Source of the DNA: Rubrivivax sp.
Lineage (GTDB): Bacteria; Pseudomonadota; Gammaproteobacteria; Burkholderiales; Burkholderiaceae_C
NCBI GenBank assembly: GCA_020248945.1
Contig: JADCGQ010000066.1
Location: 1 to 52,869, forward strand
Direction: 5' to 3'
Length of the DNA: 52,869 nt
Positions 8,615-17,028 of this stretch are shown here, one piece after another. Each line of letters opens with the position of its first letter. Positions within the stretch are counted from its first letter, which is position 1. The position numbers were made by a program, and so were the translations under genes. The notes below the pieces were generated by a model. It did no database searches. It had not been told where the DNA came from and saw only the letters and a list, made by a program, of their open reading frames with translations.

Positions 8615-10365
8615 GCCTGCCTCCGCGCCGTCTCGGCCTCGTCCCAGGCGGTGAGCGCCTGGCGGTCGGGCACCCAGCCCAGCCCCTTGCCGGCGTCCGA
8701 CGACAGCGCGTGCTGCGTCGTCACCACGTCGATCAGCGCCGGGCCGGTGGTGGCGGCGTGCGCCAGCGCCTGCGCTATGGCGCCGGGCAGGCGTTCGGCA
8801 TCCGTCACGCGCTCGGCGTGCAAACCGAAGGCGCGCGCCATCGCGGCGTAGTCGCTGTAGGCCAGCTTGGTGCCCACGACGCGGCCGCCGTAGTTCATCT
8901 CCTGGTCCAGCCGCTCGATGTTCCAGGCCGCGTTGTTGCTGACGATGAACACGCAGCGCGCGCCGTGACGCTGCGCGCTGTCGATCTCCATCGCGTTGAT
9001 GCCGAAGGCGCCGTCGCCCGTCACGGCCACCACCTGCCGCCCGGGGTGCAGCAGCGCCGCGGCCACCGCGTAGGGCGTGCCCACGCCCAGGCAGCCAAAG
9101 GCGCCGGCATCGAGGTAGTGGCGCGTGTCCAGGCCCATGCGCGCAAAGCTCAGCAGGTCGCCGCCGTCGGCCACGGTGATGGCGTCGGGCGCCAGCAGCC
9201 CGCGCAGCGCCGCGAAGATGCGGTTGGGGTGGATGTGGCCGTCGGCGCCCTTGGGCGCGGTGGCCATGGCCTGCGCGTGCTTCGCGGCGCGTTGCTCGTG
9301 CTCGGCGCGCAGCGCGCCGGTCCAGGCGCGGTCGAGCGCGGGCGCCGGCTGGCCCAGGGCCTGGGCCAGTGCGGCCAGGGCCAGCGCCGGGTCGGCCAGC
9401 AGCTCGACCTCGCCGCGGCGGTTGTCGCGCAGCTCGTCGGCGTGGTCGGCGATGCGCACGAAGCGCGCCGCCTTGAACACCGCCGGCGAGCCGTAGGCCA
9501 TCTGGTAGTCGAGCTTGCGGCCCACCACCAGCACGCAGTCGGCCTCCTGCATGGCGCGTGCGCGCACCGCGCCCACCACGGCCGGGTGGCCGGGGTCGAC
9601 GAGGCCGCGGCTTTCCTGGGTGTCCAGGTACAGCGCGCCGCTGGCATCGAGCAGCCGCTCCAGCGCGGCCGCGCAGCCCGTCGAAGCCCGCGCGCCGCGG
9701 CCGGTGACGACCAGCGGGCGCCGGGCCGCACGCAGCGCGGCCGCGGCCTCGGCCACCAGGCCGGCGTCGGGCGCCACGGCGGGCCGGGGGTGGGGCCGCA
9801 GGTGCTCGGGCAGCACCACGGCCGCCGGCACGGTTTCGCGCAGCACGTCGGTGGGGATCTCCAGGTACACCGGCCCCGGCGGCCCGCCGTCGCCCAGCGC
9901 CATCGCCCAGGCCTTGTCGAGGTCGCGCGCGATCTGCTCGGCGGTGCGCAGCGTGCGCGACAGCCGCGTCACCGGCTGCAGGATGGCCACGTGGTCGATG
10001 CCCTGCAGCGGGCCGAGGTCGTCCTGCGGGCGCGGCGGGCAGCCGCCGATCAGCAGCACCGGCACGCGCTCGAGGTGGGCGTTGGTGAGGGCGGTGACGC
10101 AGTTGGTCACGCCCGGGCCGGCGGTGGCCATGGCGATGCCCACGCCGCCCGGGCCACGGGGGTCGCTCAGGGCGGCGTGTGCGTGCGCCATGTGCACGGC
10201 GGCGCCTTCGTCGCGCACGTCGATGATCTTCACGCCCAGGCGGTGCAGCCAGTCCCAGATGGGCTGGATGTGGCCGCCCTGCAGGCCGTAGATGCGGTCC
10301 ACGCCGCGAGCCACCAGGAAACGCGCCACCCATTCGGCAACGCTGCGGTGAGGGGTCTCGGCCAT
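8611..10365 (-). CDS. ThDP-dependent enzyme, acetolactate synthase-like
   Basis: A 584-residue member of the acetohydroxyacid synthase/oxalyl-CoA decarboxylase/2-hydroxyacyl-CoA lyase superfamily. The N-terminal domain has the catalytic Glu E53 in DVRDEGAA and the ATAGPGVTN stretch (80-88). A central Rossmann-like domain spans about 195-345. The C-terminal ThDP domain has GDG (450-452) and NN (477-478), which bind Mg-ThDP. It decarboxylates or ligates a 2-oxo acid or cleaves a 2-hydroxyacyl-CoA; the substrate cannot be assigned. Co-transcription with a CoA ligase favours a CoA-linked substrate, and no regulatory subunit gene is adjacent, which argues against anabolic acetolactate synthase. 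It is divergent from a GntR regulator. Confidence 0.88.
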   Translation of the reverse strand: MAETPHRSVAEWVARFLVARGVDRIYGLQGGHIQPIWDWLHRLGVKIIDVRDEGAAVHMAHAHAALSDPRGPGGVGIAMATAGPGVTNCVTALTNAHLERVPVLLIGGCPPRPQDDLGPLQGIDHVAILQPVTRLSRTLRTAEQIARDLDKAWAMALGDGGPPGPVYLEIPTDVLRETVPAAVVLPEHLRPHPRPAVAPDAGLVAEAAAALRAARRPLVVTGRGARASTGCAAALERLLDASGALYLDTQESRGLVDPGHPAVVGAVRARAMQEADCVLVVGRKLDYQMAYGSPAVFKAARFVRIADHADELRDNRRGEVELLADPALALAALAQALGQPAPALDRAWTGALRAEHEQRAAKHAQAMATAPKGADGHIHPNRIFAALRGLLAPDAITVADGGDLLSFARMGLDTRHYLDAGAFGCLGVGTPYAVAAALLHPGRQVVAVTGDGAFGINAMEIDSAQRHGARCVFIVSNNAAWNIERLDQEMNYGGRVVGTKLAYSDYAAMARAFGLHAERVTDAERLPGAIAQALAHAATTGPALIDVVTTQHALSSDAGKGLGWVPDRQALTAWDEAETARRQA

Positions 10366-10435
10366 GCCAGTTCCTTGAAGGCAAGTGAGGGCGGACGCAC
10401 CCTCGTCGTCGACGGGGCACCGTCGCGATCGCAGT

Positions 10436-10461
10436 ATCGCACTCTGAATTCAGAGTGCGAT
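10436..10461. promoter_or_regulatory. 26-bp perfect palindrome, candidate GntR operator
   Basis: Half-site ATCGCACTCTGAA (10436-10448) is followed immediately by its exact reverse complement (10449-10461), centred on GAATTC. It lies between the divergent ThDP-enzyme and GntR genes and covers the -35 position of the presumed gntR promoter (-10 TACACT 10478-10483). FCD-type GntR regulators commonly bind such palindromes, so this is the likely operator for both units. Confidence 0.75.
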
Positions 10462-10477
10462 CAGGGTGAACCCGGCT

Positions 10478-10483
10478 TACACT
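10478..10483 (+). promoter_or_regulatory. -10-like hexamer 8 nt before gntR ATG
   Basis: TACACT is followed by 8 C/G-rich bases and then the ATG at 10492, with no Shine-Dalgarno. The arrangement is the same as at the response-regulator gene (858-872) and argS (17015-17029), suggesting a leaderless transcript. Confidence 0.4.
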
Positions 10484-10491
10484 CGGCGCCC

Positions 10492-11166
10492 ATGAAGCCG
10501 ATGGCCGTGTCCCCCAGCCTGGTCGAGCAGGTGCGCGACGCCGTGCTCGACGAAATCGCCAGTGGCCGCTGGCCCTCGGGCAGCCGCGTCATTCAGGAGC
10601 AGCTGGCGCAGGAGCTGGGCGTGTCGCGCCAGCCGGTGCAGCAGGCGCTGTTGCTGCTGCGCGAGCAGGGCGTGCTGCGCGAGGCGCCCGGCCGCGGGCT
10701 GGAGGTGGCCCCGCTGGTGGCCGAGCAGATCGAGCAGGTCTACGAGCTGCGCGCGGTGATCGAAGGCCTGGCCGCGCGGCGCGCCGCCGAGCGGGGTGCC
10801 GCGCGCGCCGCGGCGGAGGGCCCTGCGCTGGTGGCCACCGGCCGCGCCGCGGTGGCCGTGGGCGACCTGCCGGCGCTGGTGGCGGCGGACCAGGCCTTCC
10901 ACCGCTTCCTGTACGAACTCTCGGGCAACGCGCTCATCGCCCCGGCCATGGCCGCGCACTGGACGCAGCTGCAGCGCGCCATGGCCGAGGTGCTGGTGCG
11001 CGACGAGCAGCCGCGCGACATCTGGGACCAGCACGCCGCCATCCTGGCCGCCGTGGCCGCGGGCGACGGCGACCGCGCCGAAGCGCGGGCGCGCGAGCAC
11101 CTCACGCAGGCGGCGGGCTACATGCTGGCGCGGCTGCGGGCGCAGGCGCGGGCGGCGGCAGACTGA
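10492..11166 (+). CDS. GntR-family regulator, FCD type
   Basis: A 224-residue repressor-type regulator. The N-terminal winged helix (about 8-75) contains IQEQLAQELGVSRQPVQQAL and a wing ending in LREAPGRGLEVAPL. The C-terminal half (about 80-210) is the all-helical FCD ligand-binding domain, with YELRAVIEGLAARRAAE, DQAFHRFLYELSGN and HAAILAAVAAGD carrying the usual Asp/His metal-binding positions. It probably binds the 26-bp palindrome at 10436-10461 and controls itself and the divergent ThDP-enzyme/CoA-ligase pair in response to a small acid. The ATG at 10492 fits the domain start. Confidence 0.9.
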   Translation: MKPMAVSPSLVEQVRDAVLDEIASGRWPSGSRVIQEQLAQELGVSRQPVQQALLLLREQGVLREAPGRGLEVAPLVAEQIEQVYELRAVIEGLAARRAAERGAARAAAEGPALVATGRAAVAVGDLPALVAADQAFHRFLYELSGNALIAPAMAAHWTQLQRAMAEVLVRDEQPRDIWDQHAAILAAVAAGDGDRAEARAREHLTQAAGYMLARLRAQARAAAD

Positions 11167-11193
11167 GCGGCGCCCGGCGCGCTCCTCAGGCCG

Positions 11194-13404
11194 TCAGGCC
11201 TTGTTCGCGGCCGCCGCCTTCTTCTTCAGCCGCCAGGCATGCAGCAGCGGCTCGGTGTAGCCGCTGGGCTGCCGCTCGCCCAGGAACACCAGGTCCAGCG
11301 CCGCGCGGTAGGCGTGGCTCGTGTCCCAGTTCCCGGCCATCGGCTCGTACAACGGGTCGCCAGCGTTCTGCGTGTCGACGATGGCCGCCATGCGGCGGAA
11401 GCTGGTGTGCACCTGCTCGGCCGTCAGCACGCCGTGGCGCAGCCAGTTGGCGATGTGCTGGCTGCTGATGCGCAGGGTGGCGCGGTCTTCCATCAGGCCC
11501 ACGTTGTGGATGTCGGGCACCTTGCTGCAGCCCACGCCCTGGTCGACCCAGCGCACCACGTAGCCGAGGATGCCCTGCACGTTGTTGTCCAGCTCCTGCT
11601 GCACCTCGGGCGGCGTCCAGAACGGCACCAGCGCCACCGGCACCTGCAGGATGGCGTCGAGCAGCCGCCCCTCGAGCTGCGGCGCGTCGGGCCGCCGCGC
11701 GAAGGCTTCCATGCTCTGCTGCAGCGCCGCCACGTCCACCTGGTGGTAGTGCAGCGCGTGCAGCGTCGCCGCGGTCGGGCTGGGCACCCAGGCGGTATTG
11801 GCGCCGGCCTGCGGGTGCGCGCTCTTGTCCTTCATCATCTCGGCCATCAGGTCGGGCATGGCCCACATGCCCTTGCCGATCTGCGCACGGCCGCGAAGCC
11901 CGCAGGCCAGGCCGATCTGCACGTTGTTGAACTCGTAGGCGCGCAGCCAGTTGGCCATCTTCATGCGCGTCTTGCGCACCATGGGGCCGGCGCGCATGGC
12001 GGTGTGGATCTCGTCGCCGGTGCGGTCCAGGAAGCCGGTGTTGATGAAGGCCACGCGGCTGGCTGCCGCGGCGATGCAGGCGCGCAGGTTGACGCTGGTG
12101 CGCCGCTCCTCGTCCATGATGCCCAGCTTGACCGTGTCCGCCGGCAGGCCCAGCAGCTGCTCGACGCGGCCGAACAGCTCGCCGGCAAAGGCCACCTCGG
12201 CCGGGCCGTGCATCTTGGGCTTCACCACGTAGACGCTGCCGGTGCGCGAGTTGTGCAGGCCCGGCGTGCCCAGGCGCTTCAGGTCGTGCAGCGCAATGGT
12301 GCTGGTGATCACGGCATCCAGGATGCCTTCCGGGATCTCGCGGCCCTCGCCCCAGAGGATGGCCGGGTTCGTCATCAGGTGGCCGACGTTGCGCACGAAC
12401 AGCAGCGAGCGGCCGTGCAGCGTGAGCGGGCGGCCGTCGGCGCCGGTGTAGACGCGGTCGGCATCGAGCCGGCGCGTGAACGTGCGGTCGCCCTTGGCCA
12501 CCTCCTCCACCAGCGTGCCGCGCAGGATGCCCAGCCAGTTGCGGTAGGCCAGCAACTTGTCGGCGGCGTCGACCACGGCCACCGAGTCCTCGAGGTCGAG
12601 GATGGTCGACAGCGCCGCCTCCACCACCAGGTCGGCCACGCCGGCGGCATCGGAGCGGCCGATGGGATGGTCGCGGTCGATGCGGATGTCCAGGTGCAGC
12701 CCGTGGTGGCGCAGCAGCACCGAGCTCGGTGCCGCCGCGTCGCCCTGGTGGCCCAAGAAGGCGGCGGCGTCGGCCAGGCCGGTGCTGCGGCCGTCCTTCA
12801 GCACCACGACCAGGCGGCCGCCCTCAACCTGGTAGCCCACGGCATCCCGGTGCGAGCCCGCCGCCAGCGGCGCGGCCTGGTCGAGCACCTTGCGCGCGTA
12901 CTCGATGACCTTGGCGCCGCGCGCCGGGTTGTAGCCGGTGCCCTTCTCGGCGCCGCCCGATTCGGCGATCACGTCGGTGCCGTAAAGCGCGTCGTACAGC
13001 GAGCCCCAGCGGGCGTTGGCGGCGTTCAGCGCGTAACGCGCGTTCAGGATGGGCACCACCAGCTGCGGCCCGGCCAGCCGGGCGAGCTCGCCGTCGACGT
13101 TCGCGGTGGTGCAGGCGACATCGGCCGGCGGCTCCACGAGGTAGCCGATGCGCTTGAGGAAGGCCTTGTAGGCCGGCATGTCGCCGATCGGCCCGGGATG
13201 GGCCTCGTGCCAGTTGTCGAGCTCGGCTTGCAGGCGGTCGCGTTCGGCCAGCAGCGCGGCGTTCTTGGGCGCCAGGTCGCGCACGAGGGCGTCGAAACCG
13301 GCCCAGAAGGCGGCGGGGTCCACGCCGGTGCCGGGCAGCACCTCGTCGTTGACGAAGGCGGCCAGGGCGCTGTCGACGTGCAGGGAATGGATGGGGGTGC
13401 GCAT
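11194..13404 (-). CDS. glcB: Malate synthase G
   Basis: A 736-residue enzyme, the length expected for malate synthase G, condensing glyoxylate with acetyl-CoA to malate. Diagnostic stretches include [71 protein letters not shown] and [19 protein letters not shown]. The start ATG at 13404 precedes the conserved [11 protein letters not shown] region; open frame further upstream is antisense background. It lies 23 bp downstream of the HAD dehalogenase-type gene on the same strand, so the two probably form an operon linking a C2 hydroxyacid/glyoxylate source to central metabolism. It meets the GntR gene tail to tail. Confidence 0.96.
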   Translation of the reverse strand: MRTPIHSLHVDSALAAFVNDEVLPGTGVDPAAFWAGFDALVRDLAPKNAALLAERDRLQAELDNWHEAHPGPIGDMPAYKAFLKRIGYLVEPPADVACTTANVDGELARLAGPQLVVPILNARYALNAANARWGSLYDALYGTDVIAESGGAEKGTGYNPARGAKVIEYARKVLDQAAPLAAGSHRDAVGYQVEGGRLVVVLKDGRSTGLADAAAFLGHQGDAAAPSSVLLRHHGLHLDIRIDRDHPIGRSDAAGVADLVVEAALSTILDLEDSVAVVDAADKLLAYRNWLGILRGTLVEEVAKGDRTFTRRLDADRVYTGADGRPLTLHGRSLLFVRNVGHLMTNPAILWGEGREIPEGILDAVITSTIALHDLKRLGTPGLHNSRTGSVYVVKPKMHGPAEVAFAGELFGRVEQLLGLPADTVKLGIMDEERRTSVNLRACIAAAASRVAFINTGFLDRTGDEIHTAMRAGPMVRKTRMKMANWLRAYEFNNVQIGLACGLRGRAQIGKGMWAMPDLMAEMMKDKSAHPQAGANTAWVPSPTAATLHALHYHQVDVAALQQSMEAFARRPDAPQLEGRLLDAILQVPVALVPFWTPPEVQQELDNNVQGILGYVVRWVDQGVGCSKVPDIHNVGLMEDRATLRISSQHIANWLRHGVLTAEQVHTSFRRMAAIVDTQNAGDPLYEPMAGNWDTSHAYRAALDLVFLGERQPSGYTEPLLHAWRLKKKAAAANKA

Positions 13405-13427
13405 GGCGAAACTCCGCGGGTCAGGGT

Positions 13428-14111
13428 TCAGGAAGAAAGGGGGAAGTGGTCGAGCACCGCGCGCAGCGAGCTGCCCGTGAAGTGGGGCGGCGGACCCAGC
13501 GCCTCGGCCGGCGCGCCGCCGCGATTGACCCACAGCGTCGTGTAGCCGAACCAGGTCGCGCCCAGCGCGTCCCAGGCGTTGCTGCTGACGAACAGCACCT
13601 CGCGCGCCGGCAGCTGCAGCGCCGCGGTGCCCAGCGCGTAGGCGGCGGGGTCGGTCTTGTAGCGGCGCGCCGGGTGCACGCTGATCACGTGGCGCAGCAG
13701 CGGCTCGAAGCCGGCGCTCTTGACGGCCACGGCCAGCATCTCGGGATCGCCGTTGCTCAGGATGCCGGTGGCCACGCCGCGCGCGGCCAGCTCGGTGAGC
13801 ACGCCATGGTTCTCGGCAAAGGCGCTGAGGTGACGGTACTGGTTCATCAGCCGATCTTCGGCTGCGGGCGCGAGCGCCAGGCCCAGCCGGGCGGCGGCGT
13901 GGCGCAGCCCGGCGCGTGTGATCTCCCAGAACGGCTGGTAACGCTCGCCGGCGCTCATGCTCACCAGCCGGGTGTATTCGATCTGCTTGTCGCGCCAGGC
14001 GTGCGACAGCCGCTCGCCCCGGCCCGGAAACAGCTGCTCGGCGAGCAGGGCCACGCTGTGCACGTCGAACAGCGTGCCGTAGGCGTCGAAGAGAACGGCT
14101 TTCAAGCCCAT
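13428..14111 (-). CDS. HAD-superfamily (S)-2-haloacid dehalogenase, type II
   Basis: A 227-residue HAD hydrolase with the full residue set of L-2-haloacid dehalogenases: nucleophile D9 and T13 in [15 protein letters not shown]40 in [10 protein letters not shown]119-N120 in [11 protein letters not shown]152 in RRYKTDP, and [12 protein letters not shown] (S176, N178, D181). Such enzymes hydrolyse short 2-haloacids to 2-hydroxyacids, for example chloroacetate to glycolate. Its neighbour glcB would use glyoxylate formed from glycolate, so the pairing makes metabolic sense. The ATG at 14111 puts the catalytic Asp at the usual position. Many family members have no tested substrate. Confidence 0.9.
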   Translation of the reverse strand: MGLKAVLFDAYGTLFDVHSVALLAEQLFPGRGERLSHAWRDKQIEYTRLVSMSAGERYQPFWEITRAGLRHAAARLGLALAPAAEDRLMNQYRHLSAFAENHGVLTELAARGVATGILSNGDPEMLAVAVKSAGFEPLLRHVISVHPARRYKTDPAAYALGTAALQLPAREVLFVSSNAWDALGATWFGYTTLWVNRGGAPAEALGPPPHFTGSSLRAVLDHFPLSS

Positions 14112-14119
14112 GACCTGCA

Positions 14120-14140
14120 CTGTATTCAGTAAGCCTACAG
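14120..14140. promoter_or_regulatory. CTGTA-N11-TACAG dyad, candidate LysR site
   Basis: A perfect 5-bp inverted repeat with 11-bp spacing sits between the divergent HAD and LysR genes, directly next to the HAD start codon (14111). The spacing is like LysR-type boxes, and the location fits control of the HAD-glcB unit and autoregulation by the adjacent LysR protein. Confidence 0.5.
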
Positions 14141-14183
14141 GGATTAAGTGGCCGTGACGGCAGAGATTCATGCGCTGCCTGCG

Positions 14184-14189
14184 CATAAT
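14184..14189 (+). promoter_or_regulatory. -10-like hexamer upstream of lysR-type gene
   Basis: CATAAT lies 10 nt before the ATG at 14200, with no Shine-Dalgarno in between (ccaacccacg). It is part of the recurring short -10 to ATG arrangement in this window. Confidence 0.35.
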
Positions 14190-14199
14190 CCAACCCACG

Positions 14200-15135
14200 A
14201 TGGACCGCCTCAAGCAAATCGAATCCTTCGTGGCGGTGTCCGTCAAGGGCAGCCTCACGGCGGCGGCCCTGGCCGAGGGCGTGGCGCCGGCGGTCATTGG
14301 CCGGCGCATCGACGCCCTCGAAGAACGCCTGGGCGTGAAGCTGCTGGTGCGCACCACGCGCCGCATCTCGCTCACCCACGAAGGCAGCGCCTTCCTCGAA
14401 GACTGCCAGCGCCTGCTGGCCGATCTGGGCAACGCCGAGGCCAGCGTCACGGCCGGCGGCGTGAAGGCGAGTGGTCACTTGCGTGTGACGGCGCCGGCGG
14501 GCTTCGGCCGCCGCCATGTGGCGCCGCTGGTGCCGGGCTTCCTGGCCCAGCATGCGGAGGTCAGCCTGAGCCTGAACTTGTCGGACCGCGTCGTCGACAT
14601 CGTCAACGAGGGCTTCGACTGCGCCGTGCGGGTGGGCGATCTGCCCGACTCCAGCCTCGTGAGCGTGCGCCTGGCCGACAACCGGCGCCTGTGCGTGGCC
14701 ACGCCGGCCTACCTGGCGCGCGCCGGCACGCCGCAGTCACCGGCCGAGTTGACGAAGCACCAGTGCCTCACGCTCAGCAGCGACGCCAGCCAGACGCGCG
14801 GCTGGGCCTTCCTGGTGGAGGGCGAGGTGACGCACCTGCGCCCCGGGGGCCGGCTCGACTGCAGCGACGGCCAGGTGCTGCACGACTGGTGCCTGGCGGG
14901 CCTGGGCATCGCCTGGCGCAGCACCTGGGAGGTGGAAGGCGACATCACCGCCGGCCGCCTGGTGCCGCTGCTCGAGACCTACGCCGCGCCGCCCAACGGC
15001 ATCTACGCCGTGTTCCCGCAGCGCCGCCACCTGCCGCTGCGCGTGCGGCTGTGGATCGACTACGTGAAGCACAGCTTCGGCGATCCGGCGTACTGGGCCG
15101 CGGCCGCCGCGCGGGGCGCCGGCGCGGGCCCGTAA
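14200..15135 (+). CDS. LysR-family transcriptional regulator
   Basis: A 311-residue regulator. Residues 1-60 form the LysR helix-turn-helix ([18 protein letters not shown], then [16 protein letters not shown] and the [12 protein letters not shown] wing). The rest is the periplasmic-binding-protein-like effector domain, including [15 protein letters not shown] and a late [12 protein letters not shown]. The sequence belongs to the CrgA-like branch common in Burkholderiales. Divergent placement suggests control of the HAD/malate-synthase pair. The ATG at 14200 was preferred over one at 14170 because LysR proteins normally begin within a few residues of the HTH. Confidence 0.92.
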   Translation: MDRLKQIESFVAVSVKGSLTAAALAEGVAPAVIGRRIDALEERLGVKLLVRTTRRISLTHEGSAFLEDCQRLLADLGNAEASVTAGGVKASGHLRVTAPAGFGRRHVAPLVPGFLAQHAEVSLSLNLSDRVVDIVNEGFDCAVRVGDLPDSSLVSVRLADNRRLCVATPAYLARAGTPQSPAELTKHQCLTLSSDASQTRGWAFLVEGEVTHLRPGGRLDCSDGQVLHDWCLAGLGIAWRSTWEVEGDITAGRLVPLLETYAAPPNGIYAVFPQRRHLPLRVRLWIDYVKHSFGDPAYWAAAAARGAGAGP

Positions 15136-15145
15136 ACCGGTCGGC

Positions 15146-15427
15146 TTACTTCTTGGCCGCGGCGTCGGCCATGCACTTCTTGATGTGGCTGGTCTTGGCG
15201 GCGCCGGCGAGCTTCTTGTCGGCGGCGCTCTTCTCGCAGGCCGGGCTGGCGGCGGGGGCGGCCGCGGCGGCGTCTTTCTCGCACTTCTTGACGAAGCTCG
15301 TCTTGGCGGCACCCGCGAGCTTCTTCTCGTCGGCCATCTTGGTGCAGTCGGCAGCGAAGGCGCTGGTCGACAGCAGCAGGCTGGCGCAGGCGACGGCGAA
15401 GGTGGACTTGAGCGTGTTCCTGAACAT
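15146..15427 (-). CDS. PsiF-repeat secreted protein
   Basis: A 93-residue small protein with a clear signal peptide (Lys/Arg start, hydrophobic core, cleavage near TSAFAAD at about residue 25). Two PsiF repeats follow, each a Cys-bounded unit of about 22 residues around KLAGAAKTS and ending KKC, separated by an Ala/Pro linker; the second copy is CEKSAADKKLAGAAKTSHIKK. The family is named for the phosphate-starvation-inducible E. coli PsiF; its molecular function is unknown. The ATG at 15427 has a GGGGG-rich ribosome-binding region just upstream. The gene ends 10 bp from the convergent lysR-type stop. Confidence 0.88.
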   Translation of the reverse strand: MFRNTLKSTFAVACASLLLSTSAFAADCTKMADEKKLAGAAKTSFVKKCEKDAAAAAPAASPACEKSAADKKLAGAAKTSHIKKCMADAAAKK

Positions 15428-15553
15428 GGGGGTATTCCTCGGTTGATGGGCCCTTGCCCGCTGCCGATTGCAGCAGAGCGCCGCCTTCGCGGCCACCCCG
15501 ACAACGCCTGACCCCGCGTTTACGCTGACAGGGTGCGTCCCCGCCCCCGGCTT

Positions 15554-16993
15554 CTAGCGGCGCGCGGCCGCGTGTTCCTGCGCCTCGTGCAGCCGCCGCA
15601 CCAGCACCTTGATGAAGGCCTTGTCGAAGCGGTGGCGCGTGGTCAGGCTCAGGCGCTCCAGGCTGTCGGGTGTGAACGACAGCGTCGTCGCCGGCTGTGA
15701 CACGAGGATGTCCACCGTGTGCATGCGCAGCGCCGGGTTCGGCGCGAGGTAGGCCATCTCGCCCACGGTGCTGCCGGCGCCCAGGCTGGCGACGTTGCGG
15801 CCGTCGCGGTAGACGTCGACCCGGCCCTGCGTGACGATGTGAAAGCTGGAGCCCTCTTCGCCCTTGCGGTAGAGCGCGTCGCCGAAGCCGTGGCGGTGCC
15901 AGGCGGCGCGGTGCACCACCTCCCACAGCTCGACGTCGCCAAAGTCGGCAAAGAACTCCAGGCCGCGCAGCAGCGTGAAGCGTTCGGAGTCGAGCACCTC
16001 CTGCAGCGCGCCGCGATCGCCGCGGTGTTCGGCGCCGGCGGCCGTGAGCGCCTTGGCGAACTCGTCCCAGCTCGCCGGGCGCAGATTGCGCTCCTTGGCC
16101 AGGCACTGCTCCACCAGCGCCACCAGCGCCGCGGGCACGCCGTCGCGCAGCGTGGCCAGCGGCGGCGGCGTGCCGTGGTAAATCTGGTGCATCAGCGCCG
16201 CCTGCTGCTGGGCGTCGAAGGGCGGGCGGCCGGCCAGCAGGTGGTAGAGCACCGCGGCCAGCGAGTAGATGTCGGCGCGGCAGTCCAGGGCATCGCCGTC
16301 GAGCTGCTCGGGCGACATGTAGGCCAGGCTGCCGACGCGGTAGACCTGCGTGTGCTCGGCGCCCTGGTTGAAAACGCTGCCGAAGTCGGTGACCTTGACC
16401 TCGTTGATGCGGTCGCCGTCGAGCGTGACGAGCAGGTTCGCCGGCTTCACGTCGCGGTGGATCAGGCCCTGGCGGAAGCAGTAGCCCAGCGCCATCGCGC
16501 ACTTGAAGCCGATCTCGATGATCTGCGCCACCGGCAGCAGCCGGTCGGCGCGGCAGAAGCGGCGCAGCGTGACGCCATCGACGTACTCCATCACCAGGTA
16601 GGGCGCCTCGGCATCGGCCACCGCGTCGAGGATCTGCACCACGTTCGGGTGCTGCAACTGGCCGACGAGGGCCGCCTCCGCCGCGAAGAAGCGCTGCTGG
16701 AAGTGCTGCTCGCGGCTGTCGGCCAAGAGGCCGCCACGCACGCGCTTGATGGCGACCTTGCGATTGTTGAACGGGTCGTGGGCGAGGAAGACCTCGCTGG
16801 TGGCGCCCTCGCCGATCTTGGCCTGCACCACGTACTTGCCGATGCGCGAGGGCAAGGCCAGTGCGTGGGCCGGGGCAGCGGCCGGGGCGGCCGCCGGCAG
16901 GGCCTGGGCGGGGAGGGCGAGACGGGAAGACACAGCCGCGCCATCGTGCCGAGCCGCGCGTGGGCCGATGTGCCGAACAAGCCGGGGAAGCAC
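15554..16993 (-). CDS. Ser/Thr protein kinase with C-terminal cyclic-nucleotide-binding domain
   Basis: A 479-residue soluble Hanks-type kinase joined to a CRP-like sensor domain. The kinase domain (about 52-320) has G-loop GEGATSEV (61-68), AIK K83, catalytic HRDVKPAN (179-186), DFG (203-205) and activation-segment SPEQ. Residues about 340-460 form a cNMP-binding fold with a recognisable phosphate-binding cassette ([16 protein letters not shown]). The likely role is phosphorylation gated by a nucleotide or second messenger, with unknown targets. The start is uncertain: GTG at 16993 is the longest, GTG at 16933 is the alternative, and neither has a strong Shine-Dalgarno. It is divergent from argS, and its 5' end lies close to the argS promoter. 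Confidence 0.87.
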   Translation of the reverse strand: MLPRLVRHIGPRAARHDGAAVSSRLALPAQALPAAAPAAAPAHALALPSRIGKYVVQAKIGEGATSEVFLAHDPFNNRKVAIKRVRGGLLADSREQHFQQRFFAAEAALVGQLQHPNVVQILDAVADAEAPYLVMEYVDGVTLRRFCRADRLLPVAQIIEIGFKCAMALGYCFRQGLIHRDVKPANLLVTLDGDRINEVKVTDFGSVFNQGAEHTQVYRVGSLAYMSPEQLDGDALDCRADIYSLAAVLYHLLAGRPPFDAQQQAALMHQIYHGTPPPLATLRDGVPAALVALVEQCLAKERNLRPASWDEFAKALTAAGAEHRGDRGALQEVLDSERFTLLRGLEFFADFGDVELWEVVHRAAWHRHGFGDALYRKGEEGSSFHIVTQGRVDVYRDGRNVASLGAGSTVGEMAYLAPNPALRMHTVDILVSQPATTLSFTPDSLERLSLTTRHRFDKAFIKVLVRRLHEAQEHAAARR

Positions 16994-17014
16994 GCCCTGT
17001 TCGAGGGGCCCCCG

Positions 17015-17020
17015 TAGAAT
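17015..17020 (+). promoter_or_regulatory. -10-like hexamer of argS, leaderless arrangement
   Basis: TAGAAT is followed by eight C/G bases (cccgcccc) and the argS ATG at 17029. No Shine-Dalgarno is possible in that gap. A sigma-70 transcript from here would start at the A of the ATG or a base or two before it. Confidence 0.5.
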
Positions 17021-17028
17021 CCCGCCCC

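Noticed and set aside
8615..10420. Minus-strand frame upstream of the CoA ligase
   Set aside because: It overlaps the ThDP enzyme in another frame and reads as Arg/Pro/Gly-rich shadow sequence.
8464..10491. Plus-strand frame continuous with gntR
   Set aside because: It is antisense to the ThDP enzyme, has no recognisable motif and an implausible composition.
11239..13545. 768-codon plus-strand frame
   Set aside because: Antisense shadow of malate synthase G, rich in His/Val/Ala/Gln as expected from reverse reading of GC-rich codons.
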